Source: Pseudomonadota bacterium (GTDB taxonomy: Bacteria; Pseudomonadota; Gammaproteobacteria; Acidiferrobacterales; Acidiferrobacteraceae). From it: a stretch of DNA of 12,109 bases. The stretch is from assembly GCA_021795255.1 (NCBI GenBank), contig JAJYPQ010000082.1, positions 1 through 12,109 on the forward strand. Reading direction: 5' to 3'. The translations under genes and the position numbers were made by a program. The notes below the pieces were generated by a model. The model ran no database searches and was not told the DNA's origin. It saw nothing but the letters and a program-made list of their open reading frames with translations. Below are positions 1 to 5,846 of the stretch, piece after piece (position 1 is the stretch's first letter; the number at the start of each line of letters is the position of its first letter).

Positions 1-234
1 CTCCTCAGCCCCGGGATCGGAGAGGTTGAACCACTGTTGGAGGAAATAAATGCGCAGCATGCGCTCCAAGCCCACTGGCGGTCGGCCGTTCTCGCCCTTG
101 GGATAATAGGGCGCGATGACGGCGCAAAGATCCTGCCAGGGCACCACCTTCTCCATATCCGAAAGAAACTTCTCGCGACGGGTGGGCTTCCTATGGGTCT
201 CGAAGGTGCCGGTAGCTAAGGTGAGCTGGCGCAT
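1..234 (-). CDS. IS5-family transposase, N-terminal part (cut by window edge)
   Basis: This is the first 78 residues of a DDE transposase that catalyses cut-and-paste movement of an IS5-type insertion sequence. Read on the minus strand from the ATG at 234-232, the protein starts MRQLTLATGTFETH and contains VVPWQDLC, NGRPPVGLERMLRIYFLQQW and FNLSDPGAEE. This is the N-terminal helical region typical of the IS5 group, where the GRPP..GLERMLRIYFLQQW block is strongly conserved. The DDE catalytic core lies beyond base 1 and cannot be checked. The frame is open to the edge. The start is chosen because it gives the usual family N-terminus. Upstream on the minus strand a TACAAT box (plus strand about 264-269) could be a -10 element. 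The outer end of the element may be near 303, next to a CTAA that fits IS5-type target choice, but the terminal repeat cannot be confirmed without the other end. Family assignment is firm; completeness is unknown. Confidence 0.82.
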   Translation of the reverse strand, partial: MRQLTLATGTFETHRKPTRREKFLSDMEKVVPWQDLCAVIAPYYPKGENGRPPVGLERMLRIYFLQQWFNLSDPGAEE

Positions 235-373
235 GCGTTTTATCCCTTTTGACTGGGGCTATTGTACCATAACGGCTTGTATGTATGGACTAAATCAGAG
301 TTGCCCTAAGCTAGTGTCCAAGAATTGTGGTCCATTACTATGGGGTGTGCCCCAAGCGCATTCTGCTCGACAC

Positions 374-502
374 AGCCTCGATGCGGTAGCGACCGCGCTC
401 AACCCAAGGCCTCGCAAAACCCTCGGGTGGCGAACCCCTGCCGAGGCCATGCAAGAACTGATATACTCACAAACGCAAACCCGTGTTGCGACGACCCCTT
501 GA
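374..502 (+). pseudogene. IS30-family transposase, C-terminal remnant
   Basis: The plus-strand frame ending at the TGA before 503 reads SLDAVATALNPRPRKTLGWR followed by TPAEAMQEL and ends VATTP. The L(D)AVA..LN.RPRKTLG(W/F)(R/K)TPAE block is the conserved C-terminus of IS30-family transposases. The upstream helix-turn-helix and DDE core are absent: the frame before about base 362 does not continue the family sequence and soon enters the antisense of the IS5 transposase. This is therefore a dead fragment, probably left after deletion or disruption by the neighbouring IS5 element. No terminal inverted repeat was identified. Similarity is judged by eye from the family motif. Confidence 0.72.
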
Positions 503-637
503 GTCTAAGCCGCCACGCACAGGCGGTGTGGGGGCACCAAAGACTGGAACAGAAAGCGATAGCGTGGCGTGCGCAGCGCGCGGTCATATGAGATAAAGGC
601 GACGTGCGCCTCGAGTAAACGACATAAGGAGCAGAAT
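503..637. other. Gap between IS30 remnant and next gene
   Basis: No gene is recognised here. The stretch ends with a good Shine-Dalgarno sequence TAAGGAG (625-631), six bases before the ATG at 638, which fixes the start of the next gene. No convincing promoter was picked out by eye. Confidence 0.4.
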
Positions 638-1598
638 ATGACCGTCCGAGAATCGTTTCGATTTGGGCGGCATCCAAATGAGTATCATGCGACATGGGAG
701 TTTGAGGAAAGCAGGGCGGGCTTCTCGATGCGGCCCATGGCTGATGGATTCATGCTGACGCTGAATACCAACATTGAGGTATCCCCCCCCCCCGCGTCCA
801 GGACCGGGGGCCCAAAGCGTTTTTCACGCGCTCGTGCCGCCCAAGGCGATTTTCTTGTCAAACTTGCGCATTGACCTAAAAACCACGTTCTCGTCTGGCG
901 TAACCTTGCTGGGGACCGCGTTTGATCGAGAAAGCCATCACTTGCTTCAGCCGGGATCACGGACACCCATCTATCCAGAGTGGCACGGGCGCATCGGGGC
1001 GCTTGAACGGTTCGAGCGGGAACGCAACGGCGGCGACGTCAATTTCTTCCTTGAATGCAGTGGCAGTGTGGAGTTGATAGAAGACCTCACTGTGACGGTC
1101 GACCAAAAGAATAATCGCAAAATCGCGGTTCGCACCATGCCAGAAGCGATACAGCCTCAGCTCCGCGTCAACTTCCCAAAAGAGGCCTGGGTTGCCGCCA
1201 TGAGAGGCGCAGGCCTCTCGCAAACCCTCTGTGTGGAGATTCCCTTGGGGGCTGCGCGTGCGACGGAATGGACAGGGGTGTGGCAAGCGATGGACGAAGC
1301 GCGACGGCATTTCGAGGCTGGCGGTACAACCGGATGGAATGCGTGCGTAGTCGCCGTCCGCAAAGCCCTGGACGCATGGCAGGCTATTGAGGGAGAAAAG
1401 GTCGACAAAAGGCCTGGGGCGCCGCCGCGCCAAGACCTCGAGGCGCAATCAAAGAGGGAGCGATTGGACGATCTGCGGTGGCAACTGCGCCAGTGCGCCA
1501 ATCTTGCTCCCCATAGCCATCATGAGGAGTGGACCCGGGAGGACGCGGCCCTCATGTTGGCCAGCCTATCTGGGTTACTCGCGATAAGGAAACCATAG
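638..1598 (+). pseudogene. Unknown protein, frameshifted at an 11-C run
   Basis: I do not recognise this family. The start at 638 follows TAAGGAG at ideal spacing. The frame encodes MTVRESFRFGRHPNEYHATW and continues to residue 48, then enters a run of eleven C (783-793). In the original frame it stops at 874 after 78 residues, while the rest of the protein lies in the frame that runs to 1598. With ten C (or thirteen) the two parts join into one protein of about 319 residues. The predicted full protein has an N-terminal beta-rich part (about 1-60), a middle region with VNFFLECSGSVELIEDLTVT and WVAAMRGAGLSQTLCVEIPL, and a helical C-terminus with ARRHFEAGG, NACVVAVRKALDAWQ and DAALMLASLSGLLA. 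The helical end vaguely recalls HEPN-like proteins, but I see no clear catalytic motif. It may be a true pseudogene, a phase-variable gene or a sequencing error. Its setting between IS debris and defence genes suggests accessory DNA. Confidence 0.6.
783..793. repeat. C11 homopolymer tract
   Basis: Eleven consecutive C residues lie inside the coding region of the preceding entry, at the exact point where the open frame switches. Homopolymeric C/G tracts of this length are prone to slipped-strand mispairing and are also a classic place for sequencing errors. A change to ten C restores one continuous frame. Confidence 0.95.
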
Positions 1599-1945
1599 AC
1601 GGCGAGCTTGCCCCAAGAGCAGCTGAAACAGTGGCAGTACAAAAGCCGACTATTCGCGATTCCGGCTTTTTCTGTACTCCTTAAGGCAGACGATTCCCGT
1701 TATCGCAACAAAGGTCGTATCGGGTTGGCGCCTGCCCGAGCCGACGCAAGGAGGAGGGCCATGGCATTATTACGCCGTTGTGGGTTGGCGAACGTTTCAG
1801 CGGGCCGCGATCACGCTGCTCATGCTGCTTGGGGTCGCGGGTTTCACGGGTCTGATCCGGAAAGACGAATAGGGTATCAGGTAGGGTACCAGGGCCAAAA
1901 GCTTGAAGGCGTTCTGCGATAACCAAAAACCATTGAGGAGGATGT
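1599..1945. other. Intergenic region with terminator and possible small-ORF remnant
   Basis: No convincing intact gene was found. After the hairpin at 1636-1678 one frame stays open from 1681 to the TAG at 1870-1872. It reads like a small membrane protein: SGWRLPEP, GPWHYYAVVGW, then a hydrophobic stretch AAITLLMLLGVAGFTGLI and a charged end RKDE. That frame has no ATG, GTG or TTG before its middle, so if it was a gene it has lost its start. In another frame AAGGAGGAGG (1748-1757) precedes an ATG at 1761 that opens 53 codons to 1922, but the peptide is Arg/Gly/His-rich and unlike a real protein. The region ends with AGGAGG (1936-1941), the ribosome site of the next gene. Confidence 0.35.
1636..1678 (+). 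terminator. Probable intrinsic terminator
   Basis: An inverted repeat AAAAGCCG (1641-1648) and CGGCTTTT (1663-1670) encloses a 14-base loop and is followed by further T residues. It can extend outward through AGTAC (1636-1640) and GTACT (1674-1678) across a three-base bulge. It lies 37 bases after the stop of the frameshifted gene. The A-run/T-run symmetry means it could act in both directions. The stem has only four G-C pairs at its core, so strength is uncertain. Confidence 0.5.
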
Positions 1946-3034
1946 ATGACGTTGCTGACCAATCCCGCCGCGATTCGGAAGACGCTTGGCACCATCAAAC
2001 CGCACTGCATTGCGGTCGCTTACGTTGGTGACCAGTGGGAGGATTACGTGGCCGCCGAGGGCCTCAAAGAAATCATCGTATCCCCCACGTTCGGTTCGAA
2101 CCCGCGCGCCATTCGGCAACTTATGCAAAAGCTTGGGGACGACAAGGTCCATTTCCTGGACACCCTTCATGCCAAGATCTATTTGGGGACGAAGGGCGCC
2201 TTGGTGGGCAGCTGCAACCTGTCCCAGAACGGCATAGGCGATGGCGGGCGGGAAGAGGCGGCCATCCACGTGACGGACGGTAAGACTCTGCGTTCCCTCG
2301 ACGCGGCATGGAGGCGCCTCAAAGATATGGCGCAGCGGCAATATCAGACCGCGCGTGCCAAGAAAACGGCTATTGATAAGCTGGAGCGCCAGTGGCGGAT
2401 CGCCATAGAGCGTGGGCTGACTGTGGATAGGACGAGAGCCCCAAGCCTCACTGATTATGATTTAGACACGGAGAATCATCGTATCCATGTCGTCTGGTAT
2501 TACGGAGGAACACCTAGATACGAGTTGGACACCATTCGCAGAGCGATTCCAGAAATCGGGAAGAACTTCGACGAATATTGCTCAGATTCTTTGAGTTTTC
2601 TCGAGAATGACAAGATCAAGGAGGGCGACTGGGTCTTGGGGTGGAATGCCTATCGGAACGGAAAGCCGAACATCCAGGGTGGCGATATAGGGTGGATGTA
2701 TGTTCACCATGTTGTGTGCGGTGGGGCGCGTGAAGGTGACGAGACGAAGCTCGCGATGGAGGCCACCCCCCTGAAAAAGCCGAAGGTCCCTTTTTCTTTG
2801 AATAGCGCCACCAAGAGAGCGATATGGCGCGTTTTGCAAGAACGCACCTTCCCGGTGCTTCACCCTTATAAAAATAATCGCTGGGAGCTTGCTCCGGCGG
2901 ATGCGGTCGTGTCGGAGTTCCTGGCGGCCGCGAAGGAGAAGCTCCGTGAGGGGGCGAGAAAGCGCAAGGGGACGCGAGACAAAAAGGCTAGCCAACGACA
3001 GACGAAGAGAGGCGCGAAGGGACGTAGGCGGTGA
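1946..3034 (+). CDS. Phospholipase-D-like (HKD) domain protein
   Basis: A 362-residue protein starting at ATG 1946, four bases after AGGAGG. Residues about 1-125 look like a single PLD-type domain: LHAKIYLGTKGALVGSCNLS has His75, Lys77, Gly88, Ser89 and Asn91 in the HxK...GSxN pattern of PLD nucleases and transferases. The Asp that usually follows Lys by five positions is Thr82. Enzymes with one HKD motif normally act as dimers, often as nucleases. The middle (about 160-250), with VVWYYGGTPRYELDTIRRA and EGDWVLGWNAYRNGKPNIQG, and the strongly basic C-terminus (about 325-362, rich in Lys/Arg) look like added substrate-binding regions; the tail suggests nucleic-acid binding. It is a lone gene upstream of the R-M operon. 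A defence nuclease role is plausible by position but not shown by the sequence. The PLD assignment is fairly secure; the substrate is unknown. Confidence 0.75.
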   Translation: MTLLTNPAAIRKTLGTIKPHCIAVAYVGDQWEDYVAAEGLKEIIVSPTFGSNPRAIRQLMQKLGDDKVHFLDTLHAKIYLGTKGALVGSCNLSQNGIGDGGREEAAIHVTDGKTLRSLDAAWRRLKDMAQRQYQTARAKKTAIDKLERQWRIAIERGLTVDRTRAPSLTDYDLDTENHRIHVVWYYGGTPRYELDTIRRAIPEIGKNFDEYCSDSLSFLENDKIKEGDWVLGWNAYRNGKPNIQGGDIGWMYVHHVVCGGAREGDETKLAMEATPLKKPKVPFSLNSATKRAIWRVLQERTFPVLHPYKNNRWELAPADAVVSEFLAAAKEKLREGARKRKGTRDKKASQRQTKRGAKGRRR

Positions 3035-3138
3035 TAAAAGCTTATCCACAATTTTCTGCGGATAATTCTGTAGACAAGGATGCCTGTTTTTGGCGTCGCA
3101 CAGGAAAATACGAGGGCCTGCCAAAAGGGCGCCCGCGC

Positions 3139-3363
3139 TCAACCCGCGATCATGTCCCAGGCAATGCACTCCAGGACGCCACGCCGAACCAGCCCCATAA
3201 ATGCTTTTGCGTCGTACTCGAGCGCCCCATCGGGAGCGCCCGGTAGCGAACTCGAACTCGCATTCGCCTGTATGGTGCGCAAGACGGTGCGGTTCTACGA
3301 CTCCTCGGGCTTGATCGCACCCGCCGGCAGCCGTATCCCCGTCACGGAAACGCTCGCGCTTCA
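3139..3363 (-). pseudogene. Possible decayed minus-strand gene, family unknown
   Basis: On the minus strand one frame reads like protein with GC-rich third positions. It contains VTGIRLPAGAIKPEES, a TAG (3297-3295), then LPGAPDGALEYDAKAFMGLV and RRGVLECIAWDMIAG, then TGA (3141-3139). A second in-frame TGA lies at 3363-3361. Further upstream on this strand another frame gives LPPILANPGALHVVDVPSG (about 3430-3505), as if the frame had shifted. The peptide looks natural, but I recognise no family and the frame is interrupted, so this may equally be chance in GC-rich DNA. Confidence 0.25.
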
Positions 3364-3521
3364 GATCGTGACGCGCGTTCCGTACATGTGCGCGGCGGAG
3401 GCCGCATCGGGGATGGTCCGAAACCGGGCGCTGCGCCATTTGGCGCCCCGCTGGGTACGTCGACCACGTGCAGGGCGCCCGGGTTGGCGAGTATGGGTGG
3501 TAGGCCGCCCTCTCCCGGACC

Positions 3522-3563
3522 GGGCCCGAGGTCTCCCACCCGCAGATTCGGGGTCTCGGGCCC
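3522..3563. repeat. GC-rich inverted repeat upstream of hsdM
   Basis: GGGCCCGAG (3522-3530) and CTCGGGCCC (3555-3563) are perfect 9-base reverse complements. Inner G-U and G-C pairs can lengthen the stem in RNA. No T-run follows, so it is not a standard intrinsic terminator. It sits about 30 bases before the putative -10 box and could be an operator, a barrier to read-through, or a relic. Confidence 0.5.
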
Positions 3564-3592
3564 CGCCCCATGCGCTGCGACCGGACCCGGTT

Positions 3593-3630
3593 TATAATCC
3601 CCTGAGAATACGCGGTATGATGAATATAAT
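3593..3630 (+). promoter_or_regulatory. Candidate promoter of the hsdM operon
   Basis: A perfect TATAAT lies at 3593-3598, giving a leader of about 40 bases before the hsdM ATG, but no good -35 box is seen 17 bases upstream. A second TATAAT at 3625-3630 has CTGAGA (3602-3607) at 17-base spacing, but its start point would fall in the ribosome binding site. The first box is the better candidate. GGGAGGA (3638-3644) is the ribosome site for ATG 3648. Confidence 0.4.
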
Positions 3631-3647
3631 AAGTTGGGGGAGGACGC

Positions 3648-5213
3648 ATGGCGCGCGGCAAGGGGAAAGCCCAGAAGAATAGTACTACTAATGGCGCCAC
3701 CGTAGGCTTTGAGGCGAAGCTCTGGGCTGCCGCCGATGCCCTGCGCAACAACATGGACGCAGCCGAGTACAAGCACGTCGTCCTCGGGCTCATTTTCCTC
3801 AAACATATCTCGGATGCCTTTGAGGCGAAACACGCCGAGCTCGAAGCCGACAAAAAGTCCGGTGCTGACCCCGAAGACCCCGATGAGTACCGCGCTGCCA
3901 GCATCTTCTGGGTGCCGAAAGAAGCCCGCTGGCAGCACCTGAAGGCGAGCGCCCCGCAGCCCACCATTGGCACACTCGTGGACGACGCCATGACCGCCAT
4001 CGAGCGTGACAACCCCTCGCTTAAAGGGATATTGCCGAAGGACTTCGGGCGCCCCGGCCTCGACAAGCAGCGCCTCGGGCAGATCATTAATCTCGTGAGC
4101 GATATCGCGCTCGGCAGTGCCGCCGACCGCGCCAGGGACACCTTGGGCCGTGTTTACGAGTACTTCCTTGCGCGCTTCGCGAGTGCCGAGGGTAAAAGCG
4201 GCGGTCAGTTCTATACCCCCTCGCGCGTAGTGCGGGTCCTCGTCGAGATGCTCGCCCCCTTTAAGGGCCGGGTCTACGACCCCTGCTGCGGCTCGGGCGG
4301 GATGTTCGTGCAAAGCGAGCAGTTCATCGAGGCCCATGCCGGCAGGATCGGGGATATCTCCATCTACGGCCAGGAGTCGAACTACACCACCTGGCGGCTC
4401 GCCAAGATGAACCTTGCGATCCGCGGGATCGATGCCCAGATCGCCCACGGGGACACCTTCCACAACGACCAGCACCCGGATCTCAAGGCCGACTACGTGC
4501 TGGCCAATCCCTTCTTCAACGACAGCGACTGGCGTGGTGAGTTGCTCAAGGACGACCAGCGCTGGGTCTACGGCGTACCCCCCGCGGGGAATGCCAACTA
4601 CGCCTGGGTGCAGCATTTCCTCTACCACTTAGCCCCCACCGGGCTTGCCGGGTTTGTGCTCGCCAACGGCTCCATGTCCTCCAACCAGTCGGGCGAAGGG
4701 GAGATCCGCAAAAATATCATCGAAGCCGACCTCGTCGACTGCATGGTCGCGCTGCCCGGCCAGCTCTTCTACTCCACCCAGATCCCGGTCTGTCTCTGGT
4801 TTCTGGCCCGGAATAAGAAGAACGGAAGATTCCGGGACCGGCGGGGCGAAACCCTTTTTATCGACGCGCGCAAGCTCGGCACCATGGTCGACCGCGTGCA
4901 CCGCGAACTCACCGACGAGGATCTCCAGAAGATCGCCGGCACCTACCATGCGTGGCGGGGGGATAAGGAGGCCGGCGAGTACGAAGACGTTCCCGGATTC
5001 TGCAAGGCCGCCAGGCTCGACGAGATCCGCAAGCACGGCCACGTCCTGACTCCCGGCCGCTATGTCGGCGCCGAAGCCGCCGAAGACGGCGGCGAGCCGT
5101 TCGAGGACAAGATGAAGCGGCTGACCGCGACGCTGCGGGAGCAGCAGAAAGAAGCCGCGAAGCTCGATGCCGCGATTGCTGCGAACCTCAAGGCGCTCGG
5201 CTATGGCGGTTAA
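3648..5213 (+). CDS. hsdM: Type I R-M DNA methyltransferase subunit M
   Basis: The 521-residue modification subunit, which with HsdS methylates adenine N6 in the target sequence and is also part of the HsdR-containing restriction complex. Length and motifs fit the EcoR124 (Type IC-like) group. Residues about 21-165 are the HsdM N-terminal helical domain. GQFYTP (186-191) opens the catalytic domain, DPCCGSGG (211-218) is the AdoMet-binding motif I, and ANPFFND (286-292) is motif IV. Motif IV reads NPFF (287-290) rather than the usual NPPF; changing Pro CCN to Phe TTC needs at least two substitutions, so a single base error is not the cause. The start has a GGGAGGA ribosome site. The stop overlaps the start of the ORF6N gene by 11 bases (TATGGCGGTTAA). 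The C-terminal tail [20 protein letters not shown] recurs in diverged form just before hsdS, showing a rearranged locus. Confidence 0.97.
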   Translation: MARGKGKAQKNSTTNGATVGFEAKLWAAADALRNNMDAAEYKHVVLGLIFLKHISDAFEAKHAELEADKKSGADPEDPDEYRAASIFWVPKEARWQHLKASAPQPTIGTLVDDAMTAIERDNPSLKGILPKDFGRPGLDKQRLGQIINLVSDIALGSAADRARDTLGRVYEYFLARFASAEGKSGGQFYTPSRVVRVLVEMLAPFKGRVYDPCCGSGGMFVQSEQFIEAHAGRIGDISIYGQESNYTTWRLAKMNLAIRGIDAQIAHGDTFHNDQHPDLKADYVLANPFFNDSDWRGELLKDDQRWVYGVPPAGNANYAWVQHFLYHLAPTGLAGFVLANGSMSSNQSGEGEIRKNIIEADLVDCMVALPGQLFYSTQIPVCLWFLARNKKNGRFRDRRGETLFIDARKLGTMVDRVHRELTDEDLQKIAGTYHAWRGDKEAGEYEDVPGFCKAARLDEIRKHGHVLTPGRYVGAEAAEDGGEPFEDKMKRLTATLREQQKEAAKLDAAIAANLKALGYGG

Positions 5214-5745
5214 GAAAGCCAAACGGTCCGGACTCATTGTCCCCGAGGAGCGGATTGCCCGGGGCATCTTAGTGATACGCGGGCATAAGGTCCTGCTCGA
5301 TGCCGATCTCGCCGAGCTCTACGGGGTCCCCACCAAGCGGTTGAACGAACAGGTGAAACGCAATCCGGAGCGCTTCCCGGCGGATTTCCTGTTTGCGCTC
5401 ACGGCCGAAGAGAAAGCCCAGGTGGTCGCACATTGCGACCACCTCACGCGCTTGAAGTTTTCCCCGACACTGCCCAATGCCTTCACCGAGCATGGCGCCA
5501 TCATGGCCGCCTCGGTGCTCAATACGCCGCGGGCGGTCGAGATGAGCGTATTCGTTGTGCGTACCTTCGTACGCCTGCGTCAGATGCTCGCCTCGAACGT
5601 AGAACTTGCCCGCAAGCTCGCGGCGCTTGAGAAGAAGTACGACACCCAGTTCCACGTCGTGTTCAACGCCATCCGGGAACTGATGACCCCGCCGGAGCCG
5701 AAGAGGAAGCGGCCTATCGGATTCGCGCCGTGGGCGGAGAAATGA
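5203..5745 (+). CDS. ORF6N-domain protein
   Basis: A 180-residue protein with an ORF6N domain (about 18-128), a phage-associated domain related in use to KilA-N and thought to bind DNA. Diagnostic segments are [18 protein letters not shown] (25-42), [20 protein letters not shown] (48-67), [20 protein letters not shown] (92-111) and [11 protein letters not shown] (119-129). The C-terminus has a coiled-coil-like [16 protein letters not shown] and the typical [10 protein letters not shown] end. ATG 5203 is chosen over the longer upstream frame because it gives the family N-terminus and overlaps the hsdM stop by 11 bases. That is the same overlap hsdS has with the hsdM-tail fossil downstream. ORF6N proteins occur as passengers in Type I R-M loci; the role there is not established, and regulation or anti-repression is only inferred from phage relatives. 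The family call is solid. Confidence 0.88.
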   Translation: MAVKKAKRSGLIVPEERIARGILVIRGHKVLLDADLAELYGVPTKRLNEQVKRNPERFPADFLFALTAEEKAQVVAHCDHLTRLKFSPTLPNAFTEHGAIMAASVLNTPRAVEMSVFVVRTFVRLRQMLASNVELARKLAALEKKYDTQFHVVFNAIRELMTPPEPKRKRPIGFAPWAEK

Positions 5746-5846
5746 GCCGGTGGCGGTTTGCAGTGAGCCTTCTTGAGCAGAAGGAATCCGCGAAACTGGA
5801 TGGCGCTATCGTCGCCAATCTGAGGGAGATTGGGTATGGTGGGTGA
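5742..5846 (+). pseudogene. hsdM 3'-end fossil, still an open 34-codon mini-ORF
   Basis: The frame ATG 5742 to TGA 5844-5846 ends ESAKLDGAIVANLREIGYGG. The end of the intact HsdM upstream is [20 protein letters not shown]. Over the last 22 residues 16 are identical, and both end in GYGG then stop. The DNA is clearly diverged (TATGGTGGGTGA versus TATGGCGGTTAA at the ends), so this is not a fresh tandem duplication but the tail of a different hsdM. The ORF starts inside the stop of the ORF6N gene (ATGA) and ends overlapping the hsdS ATG by 11 bases, carrying AGGGAGA (5823-5829) as the hsdS ribosome site. The first residues (MSRWRFA) do not match HsdM, placing the left break near 5760. It is too short to be an enzyme; its surviving role may be translational coupling. 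Confidence 0.85.

Larger units (their letters stand above)
3035..3647. other. 613-base region without an intact gene, upstream of hsdM
   Basis: Open frames here are long only because of high GC, and none matches a family I know. The notable contents are TTATCCACA (3042-3050), forming an interrupted inverted repeat with GGATAA (3060-3065); a possible decayed minus-strand coding stretch (3139-3363); a GC-rich inverted repeat (3522-3563); and promoter-like boxes before hsdM (3593-3630). Confidence 0.5.

Noticed and set aside
957..1448. Minus-strand 163-codon frame
   Set aside because: Antisense of the downstream half of the frameshifted gene, with no start signal or motif.
1761..1922. 53-codon ORF with a good AAGGAGGAGG ribosome site
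   Set aside because: The peptide is Arg/Gly/His-rich and unlike a natural protein, while another frame over the same bases looks more protein-like.
3042..3050. Perfect DnaA-box-like TTATCCACA, possible origin
   Set aside because: Only one box is seen and there is no AT-rich unwinding region, iteron set or replication gene nearby, so chance is the better explanation.
3080..3682. Plus-strand 200-codon frame before hsdM
   Set aside because: Arg/Pro/Ala-rich with no recognised domain; it runs through the hairpin, promoter and hsdM ribosome site, so it is probably a GC-driven spurious frame.
2582..4141. Long minus-strand open frame of 519 codons
   Set aside because: It covers the antisense of the PLD gene, the intergenic region and hsdM, shows no family motif, and conflicts with two well-supported plus-strand genes.
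3342..4628. Long minus-strand open frame of 428 codons
   Set aside because: Most of it is the antisense of hsdM in GC-rich DNA. Only its far part (3342-3600) lies outside hsdM, and that is mentioned as possible decayed coding sequence.
5742..5846. The mini-ORF as a novel small protein or antitoxin
   Set aside because: Its sequence is explained by homology to the HsdM C-terminus, so a fossil is the simpler reading.
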